From Actinoplanes sp. L3-i22 (GTDB taxonomy: Bacteria > Actinomycetota > Actinomycetes > Mycobacteriales > Micromonosporaceae), in contig NZ_AP024745.1 of the NCBI RefSeq assembly GCF_019704555.1, forward strand, positions 8,130,501 through 8,194,500: a DNA stretch of 64,000 bases, in the 5' to 3' direction. Of the stretch, positions 33,791 to 45,551 are shown piece after piece (within the stretch, counting starts at the first letter, position 1; each line of letters begins with the position of its first letter). The notes beneath the pieces were generated by a model, which was not told the DNA's origin, did not search any database, and saw only the letters and a list, made by a program, of their open reading frames with translations. The position numbers were made by a program, and so were the translations under genes.

Positions 33791-34429
33791 TCACGCGTGG
33801 CCGGGCTCCATACCCGGCCGCACGTGATGCGCCGGCCGCAGAGGTTCCCCGTTGAGCTCGGTCTTCCCGGCCTGGTCCCACCAGATCTCGCCGTCAGCCG
33901 CGAAGTAGAGGTGCCAGACCCCGACAGCTCCCCCGGCCTCGAACGCATCCGCGACCACGGTCAGGTAGGCCCCGAGCGACGGATAGGCCGCACTGAAGTC
34001 CCCGCCGCTGCTGTTCGGCGCGAGCCCCAGCCTCCCCTGCCCCACCCCCGGCCGAGCGTCGACGACCTGAAGATCACCGTCGTACCCGCCGAACGGGAAC
34101 CACTGCGGACTCCACCACGGTTCGTCGTTGGGCGAGTGCGTCTCGAACCCGTCGACGTCCTCGGCCACATCCATCCGGATCTCGTAGAACTCGACGATCT
34201 GATCGAGGCTCAGCGGCTCCTGCTCAGGGAAGAAGCACACCCATTCGGTGAGCCCGTCATGCCGCCGCAGCGATTCCACCAACTCGACCGGGAAGGTGAC
34301 GCCGAGCCGCTCCTGCGCCGCCGTGATCGCCGCGGACCCGGCCGGGCCGGCGAGTTTCCCGAACGCACCGGGCGAGTGCTGCCGCAGCCAGTCCTCGATG
34401 CGTATCCACGCCTCTGTCACTGCTCCCAC
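33791..34429 (-). CDS. SMI1/KNR4 (SUKH) family protein
   Basis: A 212-residue soluble protein. The N-terminal part (ERLGVTFPVELVESLRRHDG, about residues 40-59) and the tryptophan-rich centre WWSPQWFPFGGYDGDLQVVD are the core of the SMI1/KNR4 fold. Many bacterial members are immunity proteins to nuclease toxins; others have housekeeping roles, and no toxin partner is adjacent here. Start GTG 34429 or 34420; neither has a decisive ribosome binding site. Confidence 0.82.
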   Translation of the reverse strand: MGAVTEAWIRIEDWLRQHSPGAFGKLAGPAGSAAITAAQERLGVTFPVELVESLRRHDGLTEWVCFFPEQEPLSLDQIVEFYEIRMDVAEDVDGFETHSPNDEPWWSPQWFPFGGYDGDLQVVDARPGVGQGRLGLAPNSSGGDFSAAYPSLGAYLTVVADAFEAGGAVGVWHLYFAADGEIWWDQAGKTELNGEPLRPAHHVRPGMEPGHA

Positions 34430-34445
34430 CAGCGCAGTCTAGATC

Positions 34446-35900
34446 TCAGGCGCGGCGCTCCAGGAAGTCGTACACGTCGCGGTTGTCGACGCCGGGGAAG
34501 GTGCCCGGCGGCAGCGCCGCCAGCAGGTGGGAGTGGACGCGCGCGGACGGCCAGGCGTTCCCGGCCCAGGCGTCGACCAGTTGGGCCGGCGGGCGGCGGC
34601 AGCAGTCCGGATCGGGGCAGGTCGAGACGGTACGCCCGGTCACGTCCCCGCCCCGGAACCAGCGCGCGTGCTCGTACGGCGTCCCCACCGTCACCGAGAA
34701 CTCCCCGGACCGGGTCGACTCCACGTGCACGGTGCACCAGTACGTCCCGCCGGTGGTGTCGGTGAACTGGTAGAACGACGAGTACGGGTCCTCCGCCTCG
34801 AACACCGTCCGGGACGCCCACTTCCGGCAGACCGGCTGCCCCTCGATCGCCCCGGTCACGTCGGACGGGAAGCGCACGTTGTCGTTCTCGTACGCCTTGT
34901 AGACGATCCCGCTCTCGTGCACCCGCGCGAAGTGCACCGGGATCCCGAAGTGCTGGGTCGCCAGGTTGGTGAACCGGTGCGCCGCGGTCTCGTAGGACAC
35001 CCCGAACGCGTCCCGGAAGTCGTCGATCGCGAGCGCCCGGTCGGCCTTCGCCTTGGCCAGGAAGTCGACGGCGAACTTCTCCGGCATGAGCAGCGCCGCC
35101 GCGAAGTAGTTCACCTCGACCCGCTGCCGCAGGAAGTCCCCGTAGTCGGCCGGGTCGTTGTGCCCGAGCACGAAGTGCCCGAGCGTCTGCAGCACCACGC
35201 CGCGCGGGTCGTGGCCCTTACCGCTGGCGACCTGCGGGAGATAAATTCGGCGGTTCTTCAGGTCGGTGACCGAGCGGGTGGAGCTCGGCAGGTCGTTCAC
35301 GTAGTGCAGGCTGAACCCGACCTGGGCGGCGATGTCGAGGATCCCGCGCTGGGACAGCGGGCCGGTGGCATGCCGTACGGAAAGCAGGATCTTGTTTGCC
35401 GCGGTTTCGATCTCGGCGAAGTAGTTGTCGCGTTTCCGCATGTCAGCGCGGAGCTGCGCGTTGGCGCGCCGGGCCACCTCGGGGGTCGCGCTCTGCTCGG
35501 TCAGCACCCGGTTGAGCTCGCGGTGCAGCCCGATCAGTGACTCCAGCGCGTCGGCCGGGAGGCGCCGGCCGCCCTTGACCACGGGCAGGCCGAGCGCGGA
35601 ATAAGCGGCGTTCTTCTGCAGGTGGGTCAGCTCGATCTCCTGCGCGGCCCGCCGGGACGGCGCCTCGGCCCGCAGCAGGTCCTGCATCGGCACCCCGAGG
35701 GCGGCCGCGATCGCCTGCAGGACCGAGAGCTTCGGCTCCCGCTTGCCATTCTCGATCAGGGAGAGCTGGGACGGCGCCCGGCCGACCGCCTCGCTGAGCT
35801 GGTCCAGCGTCAGGCCCCGGGTACGGCGCAAATGCCGCAGACGCTGGCCCAGGGTCACAAGATCGACAGAGTCGGAAGGTGAAGCGGTCACGGGTTTCAC
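34446..35900 (-). CDS. ramB: RamB-type regulator of acetate/glyoxylate metabolism
   Basis: A 484-residue transcription factor. It has an N-terminal XRE helix-turn-helix (LGQRLRHLRRTRGLTLDQLS, residues about 17-36), a central ImmA/IrrE-like peptidase-type domain in which the zinc motif is altered to GHFVLGH, and a C-terminal DUF2083 domain with several cysteines (CPDPDCC). This is the architecture of RamB, the regulator of aceA and aceB in corynebacteria and mycobacteria. Its divergent position next to aceA-aceB supports the name. It starts at GTG 35900 or GTG 35891; no ribosome binding site is visible, so translation may be leaderless. Confidence 0.85.
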   Translation of the reverse strand: MKPVTASPSDSVDLVTLGQRLRHLRRTRGLTLDQLSEAVGRAPSQLSLIENGKREPKLSVLQAIAAALGVPMQDLLRAEAPSRRAAQEIELTHLQKNAAYSALGLPVVKGGRRLPADALESLIGLHRELNRVLTEQSATPEVARRANAQLRADMRKRDNYFAEIETAANKILLSVRHATGPLSQRGILDIAAQVGFSLHYVNDLPSSTRSVTDLKNRRIYLPQVASGKGHDPRGVVLQTLGHFVLGHNDPADYGDFLRQRVEVNYFAAALLMPEKFAVDFLAKAKADRALAIDDFRDAFGVSYETAAHRFTNLATQHFGIPVHFARVHESGIVYKAYENDNVRFPSDVTGAIEGQPVCRKWASRTVFEAEDPYSSFYQFTDTTGGTYWCTVHVESTRSGEFSVTVGTPYEHARWFRGGDVTGRTVSTCPDPDCCRRPPAQLVDAWAGNAWPSARVHSHLLAALPPGTFPGVDNRDVYDFLERRA

Positions 35901-35974
35901 GTTAACAGAATTTTCGCGTTTCTTCTCCTCACAAAGGTCTTCTTAGGGGTTGGTGGGATCCGTGAGAGTGAAGT

Positions 35975-35990
35975 TCTTCCAAACGGAAGA
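35975..35990. promoter_or_regulatory. Small inverted repeat in the aceA leader
   Basis: TCTTCC (35975-35980) and GGAAGA (35985-35990) flank AAAC, 29 bases before the aceA start. It may be an operator for the divergent regulator or simply a weak hairpin; it does not clearly match the published corynebacterial RamB box. Confidence 0.3.
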
Positions 35991-36018
35991 TGCGACAGGG
36001 CACGAAAGGGATTTTCCG

Positions 36019-37302
<1,284 letters not shown>

Positions 37303-37331
37303 TCTAACGAGTAGGGCAGGGAGATCTGATC

Positions 37332-38954
<1,623 letters not shown>

Positions 38955-38962
38955 CGCGGTGA

Positions 38963-39005
38963 GGTGAAGCCGGGGACAGCCCTCCGACCTGCCCCCGGCT
39001 TCACC
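38963..39005 (+). terminator. Hairpin terminator after aceB
   Basis: A perfect 13-base stem, GGTGAAGCCGGGG (38963-38975) with CCCCGGCTTCACC (38993-39005), and a 17-base loop, starting 8 bases after the stop. Confidence 0.8.
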
Positions 39006-39010
39006 GCAAG

Positions 39011-39147
39011 ATCCAGATCAAATTCTTCATTGCCCATGCTGCGGCCGATAACTGATCGTCGCTCCCGCGGGGACCCTTCCGGGCCTCGCAGGGCGCGGGG
39101 CGCCCAAAACACGAGACCCTCCAGGGCGATGTCCGCGGGTGGTTGCG
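39011..39147 (+). repeat. Dispersed intergenic repeat, copy B
   Basis: The second copy of the element at 23961, in the same orientation and again just downstream of a plus-strand stop and upstream of a convergent gene. Two single-base gaps, both around the internal GC hairpin, and about nine substitutions separate the copies. Confidence 0.85.
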
Positions 39148-39154
39148 GAAACCC

Positions 39155-39799
39155 TCAGCCCCGCTCCTGCCATGTACAGAGGCACACTTTGTTGCCCTCC
39201 GGGTCGGCGAGCACCCAGAAGCTCGGCGCGTACTCGTCGGTGACCAGCGTCCCGCCGGCCGCCACCGCGGCGTCGATCCGCGGCCGCACCTCAGCCGGAT
39301 CCACCCACACGTCGGGATGCCACCGCTGCCGCGGCTCCTCCGCACCGGACTCCTGGAACCAGATCAGCGGGAGGACCCCGGCCGAGTCCCGCACGTCGTC
39401 CCGCCCCTGGCGCTCCCCGGCGAACACCGCCGCCCAGAACCCGGCGATCCGATCCACCGCCGGCGTGTCCAGGGCCAGCTCCAGCCGCGCGAGCCCGGCC
39501 GCCGAGCAGCTCACCCCGGCCGCCGTCGCCAGCTCCGAGATCCGCAGCGCGAGCCGCAGGTCCCGCCCGGTCACCGCGCCCACGTCGTGGCTGCTGGTCC
39601 GCACGTCCACGAACCCGTAGCGCAGATCCAGGTCCGGGTGGTGATCCAACTCCTCGGCCACCGCCCCGATCGCGTTCACCAGCGCCAGCCCGGCCGCGAA
39701 GTCCCCGGTCCGCACCCGCGTCTGCAATCCACCCAGCAGGTACACCCAGCCCGCGGGCGCCTGCGCCACGATCTCCTGCCCAGTCAGCTTCGTCACCAC
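39155..39799 (-). CDS. Fusion of pterin-4a-carbinolamine dehydratase and VOC domains
   Basis: A 214-residue protein. The N-terminal half (about 1-95) reads as a pterin-4a-carbinolamine dehydratase: ELDHHPDLDLRYGFVDVRTSSHD holds the HH and later H of that fold (given here in part). The C-terminal half (about 110-214) is a glyoxalase/VOC domain with WHPDVWVD and DPEGNKVCLC. Actinobacteria often carry such fusions, whose substrate is unknown. The start is taken as GTG 39799; GTG 39796 is next to it, and an ATG farther out (39889) would add residues without family match. Confidence 0.8.
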   Translation of the reverse strand: MVTKLTGQEIVAQAPAGWVYLLGGLQTRVRTGDFAAGLALVNAIGAVAEELDHHPDLDLRYGFVDVRTSSHDVGAVTGRDLRLALRISELATAAGVSCSAAGLARLELALDTPAVDRIAGFWAAVFAGERQGRDDVRDSAGVLPLIWFQESGAEEPRQRWHPDVWVDPAEVRPRIDAAVAAGGTLVTDEYAPSFWVLADPEGNKVCLCTWQERG

Positions 39800-40019
39800 C
39801 CCATGCTGCCGCACCCGGCCCGGCTCGGCCGGCGCGCCGCGCGACCCGACCGAGACGGCCACCGGGCTCACCGCGTACCGAATAGGCATTGCGACAACCG
39901 GGACCGGACCGCGGACCCGGACCACCGCGGGTCTCCCGCCAGTCAGCGGGACGGATCTTTACTCCTATCAATCCTATGGGTAATGTCGGCGCGCTGACGA
40001 CGGATCCGTAGGAGTTGAT

Positions 40020-41402
40020 GTGACGAACCGTGGCGCCACCCGGCGCGGAGTGTTCGGGGCGCTGGCCGGCGCCGCCGCCGTGACCGCGCTGCCCGCCGAG
40101 GCCCAGGCCGCCGAGACCGAGTTCCGGGCCGCCCCGGCGCACGGGAAGCCGGCGAAGCGGCCGAACATCCTGTTCATCCTCGCGGACGATCTGGGCTGGG
40201 CGGACCTGAGCAGCTACGGCTCGCCGGACATCAGGACGCCGAACCTGGACCGGCTGGCCCGCTCCGGCGTCCGGTTCACCCAGGCCTACTCGGCCGGCGC
40301 GGTCTGCTCGCCGACCCGCCTGGCGCTCTACACCGGCCGCTATCCCGGGCGGCTCGCCGGCGGCCTGCCCGAGCCGATCGCCGCGCCGAGCCCGACCGAC
40401 GGCCTGCCGCCGGAGCACCCGACGCTGGGCTCACTGTTGAAGAAGGCCGGGTACACCACGGCGATGTTCGGCAAGTGGCACAACGGCTTCCTGCCCTGGT
40501 TCAGCCCGTTGAAGTCGGGCTGGGACGAGTTCTTCGGCAACTACTCCGGCGCCGTCGACTACTACTCGAAGATCACCGGCGGGGGCGTGGACCTGTTCGA
40601 GGGCGAGACCCGGGTCGCGTCCGACGAGTACTACACCGACACGCTCGCCGACCGCGCCGAGCGGTTCCTGCAGCGCGAGCACGACAAGCCGTGGCTGCTG
40701 AACCTGAACTTCACCAGCCCGCACTGGCCGTGGGAGGCGCCCGGCGACCGGGCGGTCAGCGCCGAGATCACCGCCCGGGTGCGGGCCGGCGACGCCACGG
40801 CGCTGTTCCACACCGACGGGGGCTCGCTCGAGACGTACACGAAGATGGTCGAGAATCTGGACGCGCGGATCGGGCAGGTGCTGACCGCGCTGCGCCGGAC
40901 CGGCCAGGAGGAGAACACCCTGGTGATCTTCTCCAGCGACAACGGCGGCGAGCGGTTCTCCTACCAGTGGCCGCTCTCCGGGAACAAGGCCAGCCTGAAC
41001 GAGGGCGGCATCCGGGTGCCGAACATCGTGCGCTGGCCGGCCCGGATCCGCGGCGGCCAGGTCAGCCACGAGCCGCTGATCACGCACGACTGGACGGCGA
41101 CACTGCTGGAGATCGCCGGCGCCGAGCCGCACCCGGACTACCCGCTCGACGGCGCCAGCCTCGCCGGCTACCTGCTGCGCGGCGCGGACGCCCCGGACCG
41201 CGACCTGTTCTGGCGCACCCGGGCGGCCCGCGCCCTGCGTCGCGGCAAGTGGAAGTACCTGCGCTCCGGCGGGGCGGACCTGCTCTTCGACCTGGACGCC
41301 GACCCGCGCGAGCAGGCCAACCTGGCCGCCAAGCACCCCGAGCTGGTCACCGAGCTGCGCACCGCCTGGGAGGCGATCGCCGCCCCGCAGGTGCAGTACT
41401 AA
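40020..41402 (+). CDS. Secreted arylsulfatase (Tat substrate)
   Basis: A 460-residue sulfatase. The N-terminus NRGATRRGVFGALAG is a twin-arginine signal, so the folded enzyme is exported. The active-site motif is Cys96-Ser-Pro-Thr-Arg followed by LALYTGR; Cys96 must be converted to formylglycine. Metal ligands include the Asp pair in FILADDLGW and the SDNGG segment. GTG 40020 has GGAG 5 bases upstream. No formylglycine-generating enzyme gene is in the window. Substrate could be an aryl sulfate or sulfated polysaccharide. Confidence 0.93.
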   Translation: MTNRGATRRGVFGALAGAAAVTALPAEAQAAETEFRAAPAHGKPAKRPNILFILADDLGWADLSSYGSPDIRTPNLDRLARSGVRFTQAYSAGAVCSPTRLALYTGRYPGRLAGGLPEPIAAPSPTDGLPPEHPTLGSLLKKAGYTTAMFGKWHNGFLPWFSPLKSGWDEFFGNYSGAVDYYSKITGGGVDLFEGETRVASDEYYTDTLADRAERFLQREHDKPWLLNLNFTSPHWPWEAPGDRAVSAEITARVRAGDATALFHTDGGSLETYTKMVENLDARIGQVLTALRRTGQEENTLVIFSSDNGGERFSYQWPLSGNKASLNEGGIRVPNIVRWPARIRGGQVSHEPLITHDWTATLLEIAGAEPHPDYPLDGASLAGYLLRGADAPDRDLFWRTRAARALRRGKWKYLRSGGADLLFDLDADPREQANLAAKHPELVTELRTAWEAIAAPQVQY

Positions 41403-41779
41403 AGCGCGGCGACCGCCTCGACCTCGATCAGGAACTCCGGGCGGAACAGGCCGGCGACCTTGATCAGGGTGCTGGTCGGCGGGGCGGCGACGTTCACGAA
41501 CTCGTCCCGCACCGCCCGGACCGTCGGCAGCTCGTCGGTGTCCACCACGTAGAACGTCAGCTTCACCACGTCCGCCCAGGTCGCGCCGGCGGTCTCCAGC
41601 GCGGTCCCGAGGTTGCGGAACACCTGACGGGTCTGCTCCGCCCAGCCGGACGGCACCACGCCGTCCGGCCCGGCGGCCACCTGACCCGACGTCCACACCA
41701 GACGGCTGCCGGAGTTGATGGTCACGACGTTGCTGTACCCGTTGGGTGACTGCTCGCCGGGGAAGTCGAAGGGGACCAT
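41399..41779 (-). CDS. RidA-family enamine/imine deaminase-like protein
   Basis: A 126-residue small protein of the YjgF/YER057c/UK114 family. Typical elements are YSNVVTINSGSRLVWTSGQV near residue 15, ALETAGATWADVVKLTFYV in the middle, and the C-terminal IEVEAVAAL. The conserved arginine of true RidA (in the RA/CRV region) is not obvious, so it may belong to an inactive or different subgroup. Its stop overlaps that of the convergent sulfatase and its 5' end overlaps the PAP2 gene tail by 58 bases. Confidence 0.88.
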   Translation of the reverse strand: MVPFDFPGEQSPNGYSNVVTINSGSRLVWTSGQVAAGPDGVVPSGWAEQTRQVFRNLGTALETAGATWADVVKLTFYVVDTDELPTVRAVRDEFVNVAAPPTSTLIKVAGLFRPEFLIEVEAVAAL

Positions 41780-42450
41780 GACCCCACCTTAGAGATCCGC
41801 CACGGTACGTGGGGGGACAGCACCCCGCGCACCATCACGACCAGGCACAACGTCCCGTTCAGGAACGACGACAGCACGTCGCTCGGGTGGTGCATGCCCC
41901 GGTAGAGCCGGCCGAGCGCGACCGCGACCGGCATCAGCACCAGCAGCCAGCACAGCGCCTTCAGCCAGCCCGGGCGGGCCAGCGACACGAGCAGCACGGC
42001 CAGTCCGACGTAGAGGGCGAACGCCGCCGACGTGTGCCCGGACGGGAAGCTCGAGGTGGGCGGCGACGCGTCGAGGCGCTGCACGTCGGGGCGCGGCCGG
42101 TCGATGACCAGCGTGGTGAAGAAGAAGACCAGCGCCTGGGCGATCACCACGAGGCACAGGAAGATCGACTCCCGCCAGCGGTGCAGGACGAGCCGCAGCA
42201 CCACCGCCATCACCGCGGTCACCGTGATGACCGACGACGTGTTCCCGATGAAGCTGAACACCCCGGACACCGAGGTCTCGTCGGGGGTGCGGTGCGTGGC
42301 GAAGTACCGGTTGACGCCGTCCTCCACGGTGAACGGCCAACTGTGCTGGAGCACGTGGGTGAAGAGCAGCCCCAGCCCGATCATCAGGACGAGAATCGCG
42401 GCGACCGGGAGAACGATCCGGGTGAACGCCTGCTTAACGAATGTGGACAC
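41722..42450 (-). CDS. PAP2-family membrane phosphatase
   Basis: A 242-residue membrane protein with about six hydrophobic helices. The three phosphatase motifs are present: DRPRPDV, PSGHTSA and GRLYRGMHHPSDV. It likely dephosphorylates a lipid phosphate such as undecaprenyl diphosphate or phosphatidic acid at the outer face of the membrane. The last 19 codons overlap the start of the RidA gene; the tail beyond PWRISK has no family match, so the stop-proximal part may be an extension. Confidence 0.88.
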   Translation of the reverse strand: MSTFVKQAFTRIVLPVAAILVLMIGLGLLFTHVLQHSWPFTVEDGVNRYFATHRTPDETSVSGVFSFIGNTSSVITVTAVMAVVLRLVLHRWRESIFLCLVVIAQALVFFFTTLVIDRPRPDVQRLDASPPTSSFPSGHTSAAFALYVGLAVLLVSLARPGWLKALCWLLVLMPVAVALGRLYRGMHHPSDVLSSFLNGTLCLVVMVRGVLSPHVPWRISKVGSWSPSTSPASSHPTGTATS

Positions 42451-42494
42451 GGCGGCTTTCTACCCGAACGCGCCGTGCTTGGAACACGCCCCCC

Positions 42495-42525
42495 GCGTTC
42501 CCGCCGCGTCGCACGGCGGGAACGC
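42495..42525 (-). terminator. Hairpin terminator after the azoreductase
   Basis: GCGTTCCCGCCG (42495-42506) pairs perfectly with CGGCGGGAACGC (42514-42525) over a 7-base loop, 13 bases past the azoreductase stop. Confidence 0.8.
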
Positions 42526-42538
42526 GCCGGGTGACGGC

Positions 42539-43171
42539 TCAGCGGGAGGCGTGCGCCCGGCCGGCCTCGGCGGCGGCCTGGTGGGCGGCCTCCTTCATCT
42601 CGTTCGCGGTCTCGGTGAAGGCGTCCAGCGCCGGGTTCACGCCGACCAGGGTGAACTCACGCTCGACCAGGATCAGGTCGGCGCCCCAGATGTCGCCGAC
42701 GACACGGCGCAGGTAGTCGGTGTTGTGGTCCCAGCCCTCGCGCGGGGTGCCCGGGCCGTACGCGCCACCGCGGCTGGTGACGACGATGACCGGCTTGCCG
42801 TCGAGGTACTTCTCGCCGTTCTCACCGCCGGCCATGGCCAGGTCGAACCAGGCCTTGACGTGCTGGGAGACGCCGTAGTTGTAGAACGGCAGGGCCAGGA
42901 TCGCGCCGTCCGCGTCGCGCAGCTCGCTGGCCAGCGCGCGGGCCAGGTCGACGGCCCGGTTCTGTTCGTCGCTGCGGTCGGCCTCGGGCACGTAGGCGGC
43001 CGAGATGGCCAGCTGCCACGCGTTCGACGGCAGCGGCTCGTTGCCGATGTGGCGGCGCACGATCTTGGTGTCCGGCGCGGTCTCGAGCCAGGCGGTCTCG
43101 GCGATGTCGGCGAGCGCGCTGCTCGCGGAGTTCGGGCCGAGGATGCTGGCGTCGATACGAAGAATGCTCAT
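42539..43171 (-). CDS. FMN-dependent NADH-azoreductase
   Basis: A 210-residue flavodoxin-fold oxidoreductase of the AzoR family. FMN contacts are suggested by the N-terminal RIDASILGPNSASSALAD and by LALPFYNYGVSQHVKAWFD and SRGGAYGPGTP. It reduces azo and quinone compounds with NADH. It is divergent from a MarR regulator with two operators between them, so it is very probably induced by quinones, azo compounds or similar electrophiles. Confidence 0.92.
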   Translation of the reverse strand: MSILRIDASILGPNSASSALADIAETAWLETAPDTKIVRRHIGNEPLPSNAWQLAISAAYVPEADRSDEQNRAVDLARALASELRDADGAILALPFYNYGVSQHVKAWFDLAMAGGENGEKYLDGKPVIVVTSRGGAYGPGTPREGWDHNTDYLRRVVGDIWGADLILVEREFTLVGVNPALDAFTETANEMKEAAHQAAAEAGRAHASR

Positions 43172-43195
43172 CGGTGCTGCTCCCGTAAGTTTTCG

Positions 43196-43211
43196 ACTTG
43201 AACCGTCAACT
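43196..43211. promoter_or_regulatory. MarR operator, site 1 (imperfect)
   Basis: ACTTGA (43196-43201), ACCG, TCAACT (43206-43211): an inverted repeat with one mismatch, 25 bases upstream of the azoreductase ATG. Confidence 0.7.
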
Positions 43212-43227
43212 CAAGGTAGGCCCCGAT

Positions 43228-43245
43228 GACTTGAACCGTCAAGTC
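43228..43245. promoter_or_regulatory. MarR operator, site 2 (perfect)
   Basis: GACTTGA (43228-43234), ACCG, TCAAGTC (43239-43245): a perfect palindrome with the same half-site as site 1, centred 33 bases from it, i.e. on the same face of the helix after three turns. Both flanking genes could be repressed from here. Confidence 0.75.
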
Positions 43246-43313
43246 GAACGGGTTGAGGATTCACGTCGGATAGCTCACTCGGAAAGTGGACTGTTCCGGT
43301 TAAGGTTGTCGCC

Positions 43314-43811
43314 ATGAAGACCGAGGAGCCCCGCTGGCTGAACGCGGACGAGTCAGCCACCTGGCTGGCGCTCTTCCGCATGGCCACCCGGCTCCCGGCC
43401 GCGCTCGACGCCGACCTCCAGCGCCACGCCGAGCTCTCGTTCTTCGAGTACCAGGTGCTCGCCGGCCTCTCCATGCAACCCGAGCGGCGGATGCGGATGA
43501 GCATCCTCGCCGAGTTCAGCGCGTCCTCGCTGTCCCGGCTCTCGCACACCGCCCGCCGGCTGGAGTCCAAGGGCTGGCTGCAGCGCACCCCCGACCCGAC
43601 CGACGGCCGCTACACGCTGGCGATCCTCACCGACGCCGGCTGGGAGAAAGTGGTGGCCACCGCCCCCGGGCACGTCGCCGAGGTCCGCCGGGTGCTCTTC
43701 GACGCGCTCACCCAGGCGCAGTTCAAGCAGCTCCGGCAGATCAGCGACCGGGTCAACGACGCGATCGGCAACGACGACTGCGTCGGCGGGCACAACGCGC
43801 CGAACTGCTAG
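43314..43811 (+). CDS. MarR-family transcriptional regulator
   Basis: A 165-residue winged-helix regulator. The recognition region is [20 protein letters not shown] (about residues 60-80), followed by the wing [19 protein letters not shown] with the conserved Asp-Arg pair of MarR wings. It should bind the two palindromes in the spacer and control itself and the azoreductase. A Cys pair near the C-terminus (DDCVGG, APNC) could serve redox sensing; this is speculation. Confidence 0.93.
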   Translation: MKTEEPRWLNADESATWLALFRMATRLPAALDADLQRHAELSFFEYQVLAGLSMQPERRMRMSILAEFSASSLSRLSHTARRLESKGWLQRTPDPTDGRYTLAILTDAGWEKVVATAPGHVAEVRRVLFDALTQAQFKQLRQISDRVNDAIGNDDCVGGHNAPNC

Positions 43812-45511
43812 GAGCTAAGGTTCTCGATCTGGGTGATCGCGTTCTGCACCTGGTTCACCAGATCGCTGATCGAGTGCTGCTGACCGTCCGCGACCGAGCG
43901 CACCTGGCCGATCGCCGCCCGCACGCTGTCGATCGTGTCGGTCATGGTGGCCACCGCGCGGGACACCTCGGTCGCCGACGTGGTGAGCGCGCCCAGCGTG
44001 GCGGTGATCCGCTCGGTGCTCTCCGCGGTGTTGTCGGCCAGTTTCCGCACCTCGTCGGCGACCACGGCGAAGCCGAGACCCGCCTCGCCGGCCCGGGCCG
44101 CCTCGATGGTCGCGTTCAGCGCCAGCATCCGGGTCTCCCCCGCGATCGCGGCGATCAGCTTCACCATCTCGCTGGTCGCCGGCAGGCTGACGCTGAGCGC
44201 CTCGGCGGCCCGGTCGGCCTGGGTGGCGTGCTCGGCCATCTGCTCGGTGGCGCCGTGCGCGGCGGCCGCGCCCGCGTTGATGTCGTGCACCGAGCCGCGC
44301 ACCGCGTCCACCTCGCGGACCGCGCCGCTGAGCTGGTGCCGGACGCTGCCGATGATCTCGTCCGACTCCTCCTGCGCCTGCTTGAGGGTCGCCTCGCGGT
44401 CACGTTCCTGGGCGGCGAGCTGCTCGGCCCGGTCCCGCTCCCGCCGGGTCTGGGACTCGGCCAGCTCGTGCTCGCCCCGCTCCAGCGCGGCCAGCATGTC
44501 GTTGATCGAGCCGGCCAGCTCGTCGAGGTCCGGGTGCTCCGACCGCGGCACGCGCAGCTGCAGGTCGCGGGACTTCACCACGCGTTCCATGACGCGCTGC
44601 AGCGGCCGGACGTGCGCGCCGATCCCGCCCCGGATGATCATCCCGGCGGCGAGCTTGAGCACCACCATGGCGAGCAGCAGGATGATCCCGATCAGCAGCA
44701 GGGTCTGCTGGGCGAGCGCCCGGATCGGCCGGTCGGCCAGCACCTCCAGGGTGACCGGGACGCCGTCGACGCCGACGATCGTGCCGTCGACGGCCACCTT
44801 GTCGCCGACCGCCGTGGTCGTCACGGCGATGTCGCCGTACCGGCCGGGCAGCGCCGGGTGGCGCTTGCCGTCGCGCGGGCCGGACCGCACGGTCATCCGG
44901 TCGCCGGTCAGCGCGGAGAGGTCGGCCAGCCCGGCCGCGTCCAGCGCGCGGAACAGCAGCAGCGCGCCGCCCGGACCGCCGGGGGCGCCCTGGTCCGGGT
45001 AGGCGATGAAGCCGCAGAACTCGGTCGGGGTGCCGGTCACGCTGGTCAGGCCGCAGGTCGCGTCCCCCGGGCCGGCGCCGGAGGTGAACAGGCCACGCAG
45101 GGTGGCCGGGTCGCGCAGGGCGGCGGGCAGAAGGCCGTACGCCGAATCGGCTATTGATCCTCCGACTTTGATCCGGCCGTTGCTGTCGACGCCGGCGACC
45201 GCGGTGATGCCGTAGCGCGGGCCGAGCACCTGCGCCGGCAGGTCGACCTCGAAGCGCTTCTGGTTGCCGTCCCGGATGTCGTCGCGGGAGCTGCTCCAGA
45301 TCGAGTTGGTCATGCCGAAGTCGCCGAGGCGCTGGAAGTGCGCGCCGAGCGCGACCCGCATCTCCTCGGCCTCGCTGATGTTCTCGCGCTGCTCGAGGTT
45401 GTCGAAGGCCCGGATGGTGATCACCCAGAGCGGTGGCAGTGTGACCACCAGAATCAGGATGACCAGGCCGAACATCGGCAGTCGTCCCGGCACCCGCAAC
45501 CAGCCCAGCAC
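43808..45511 (-). CDS. Methyl-accepting chemoreceptor with CHASE4-like sensor
   Basis: A 567-residue receptor. Helix 1 is at about 13-34. The external domain (35-270) resembles CHASE4 ([29 protein letters not shown]). Helix 2 (272-297) is followed by a HAMP-like region with [14 protein letters not shown] and a signalling coiled coil whose tip is [20 protein letters not shown], the canonical form. It is thus different from the receptor in the chemosensory operon (IEASGAGE) and may talk to another CheA. GTG 45511 is the likely start although AAGGA lies very close to it. It converges with the MarR gene. Confidence 0.9.
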   Translation of the reverse strand: MLGWLRVPGRLPMFGLVILILVVTLPPLWVITIRAFDNLEQRENISEAEEMRVALGAHFQRLGDFGMTNSIWSSSRDDIRDGNQKRFEVDLPAQVLGPRYGITAVAGVDSNGRIKVGGSIADSAYGLLPAALRDPATLRGLFTSGAGPGDATCGLTSVTGTPTEFCGFIAYPDQGAPGGPGGALLLFRALDAAGLADLSALTGDRMTVRSGPRDGKRHPALPGRYGDIAVTTTAVGDKVAVDGTIVGVDGVPVTLEVLADRPIRALAQQTLLLIGIILLLAMVVLKLAAGMIIRGGIGAHVRPLQRVMERVVKSRDLQLRVPRSEHPDLDELAGSINDMLAALERGEHELAESQTRRERDRAEQLAAQERDREATLKQAQEESDEIIGSVRHQLSGAVREVDAVRGSVHDINAGAAAAHGATEQMAEHATQADRAAEALSVSLPATSEMVKLIAAIAGETRMLALNATIEAARAGEAGLGFAVVADEVRKLADNTAESTERITATLGALTTSATEVSRAVATMTDTIDSVRAAIGQVRSVADGQQHSISDLVNQVQNAITQIENLSS

Positions 45512-45539
45512 GTCCTTACGTTAGGTGGTTACCGGAGAG

Positions 45540-45551
45540 TAGGGTGCGGGC
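45540..45551 (+). promoter_or_regulatory. Possible -10 box for leaderless start of the AidB-like gene
   Basis: TAGGGT (45540-45545) ends 6 bases before the GTG. No ribosome binding site is seen before the start, in keeping with leaderless translation; a -35 box is not obvious. Confidence 0.3.
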
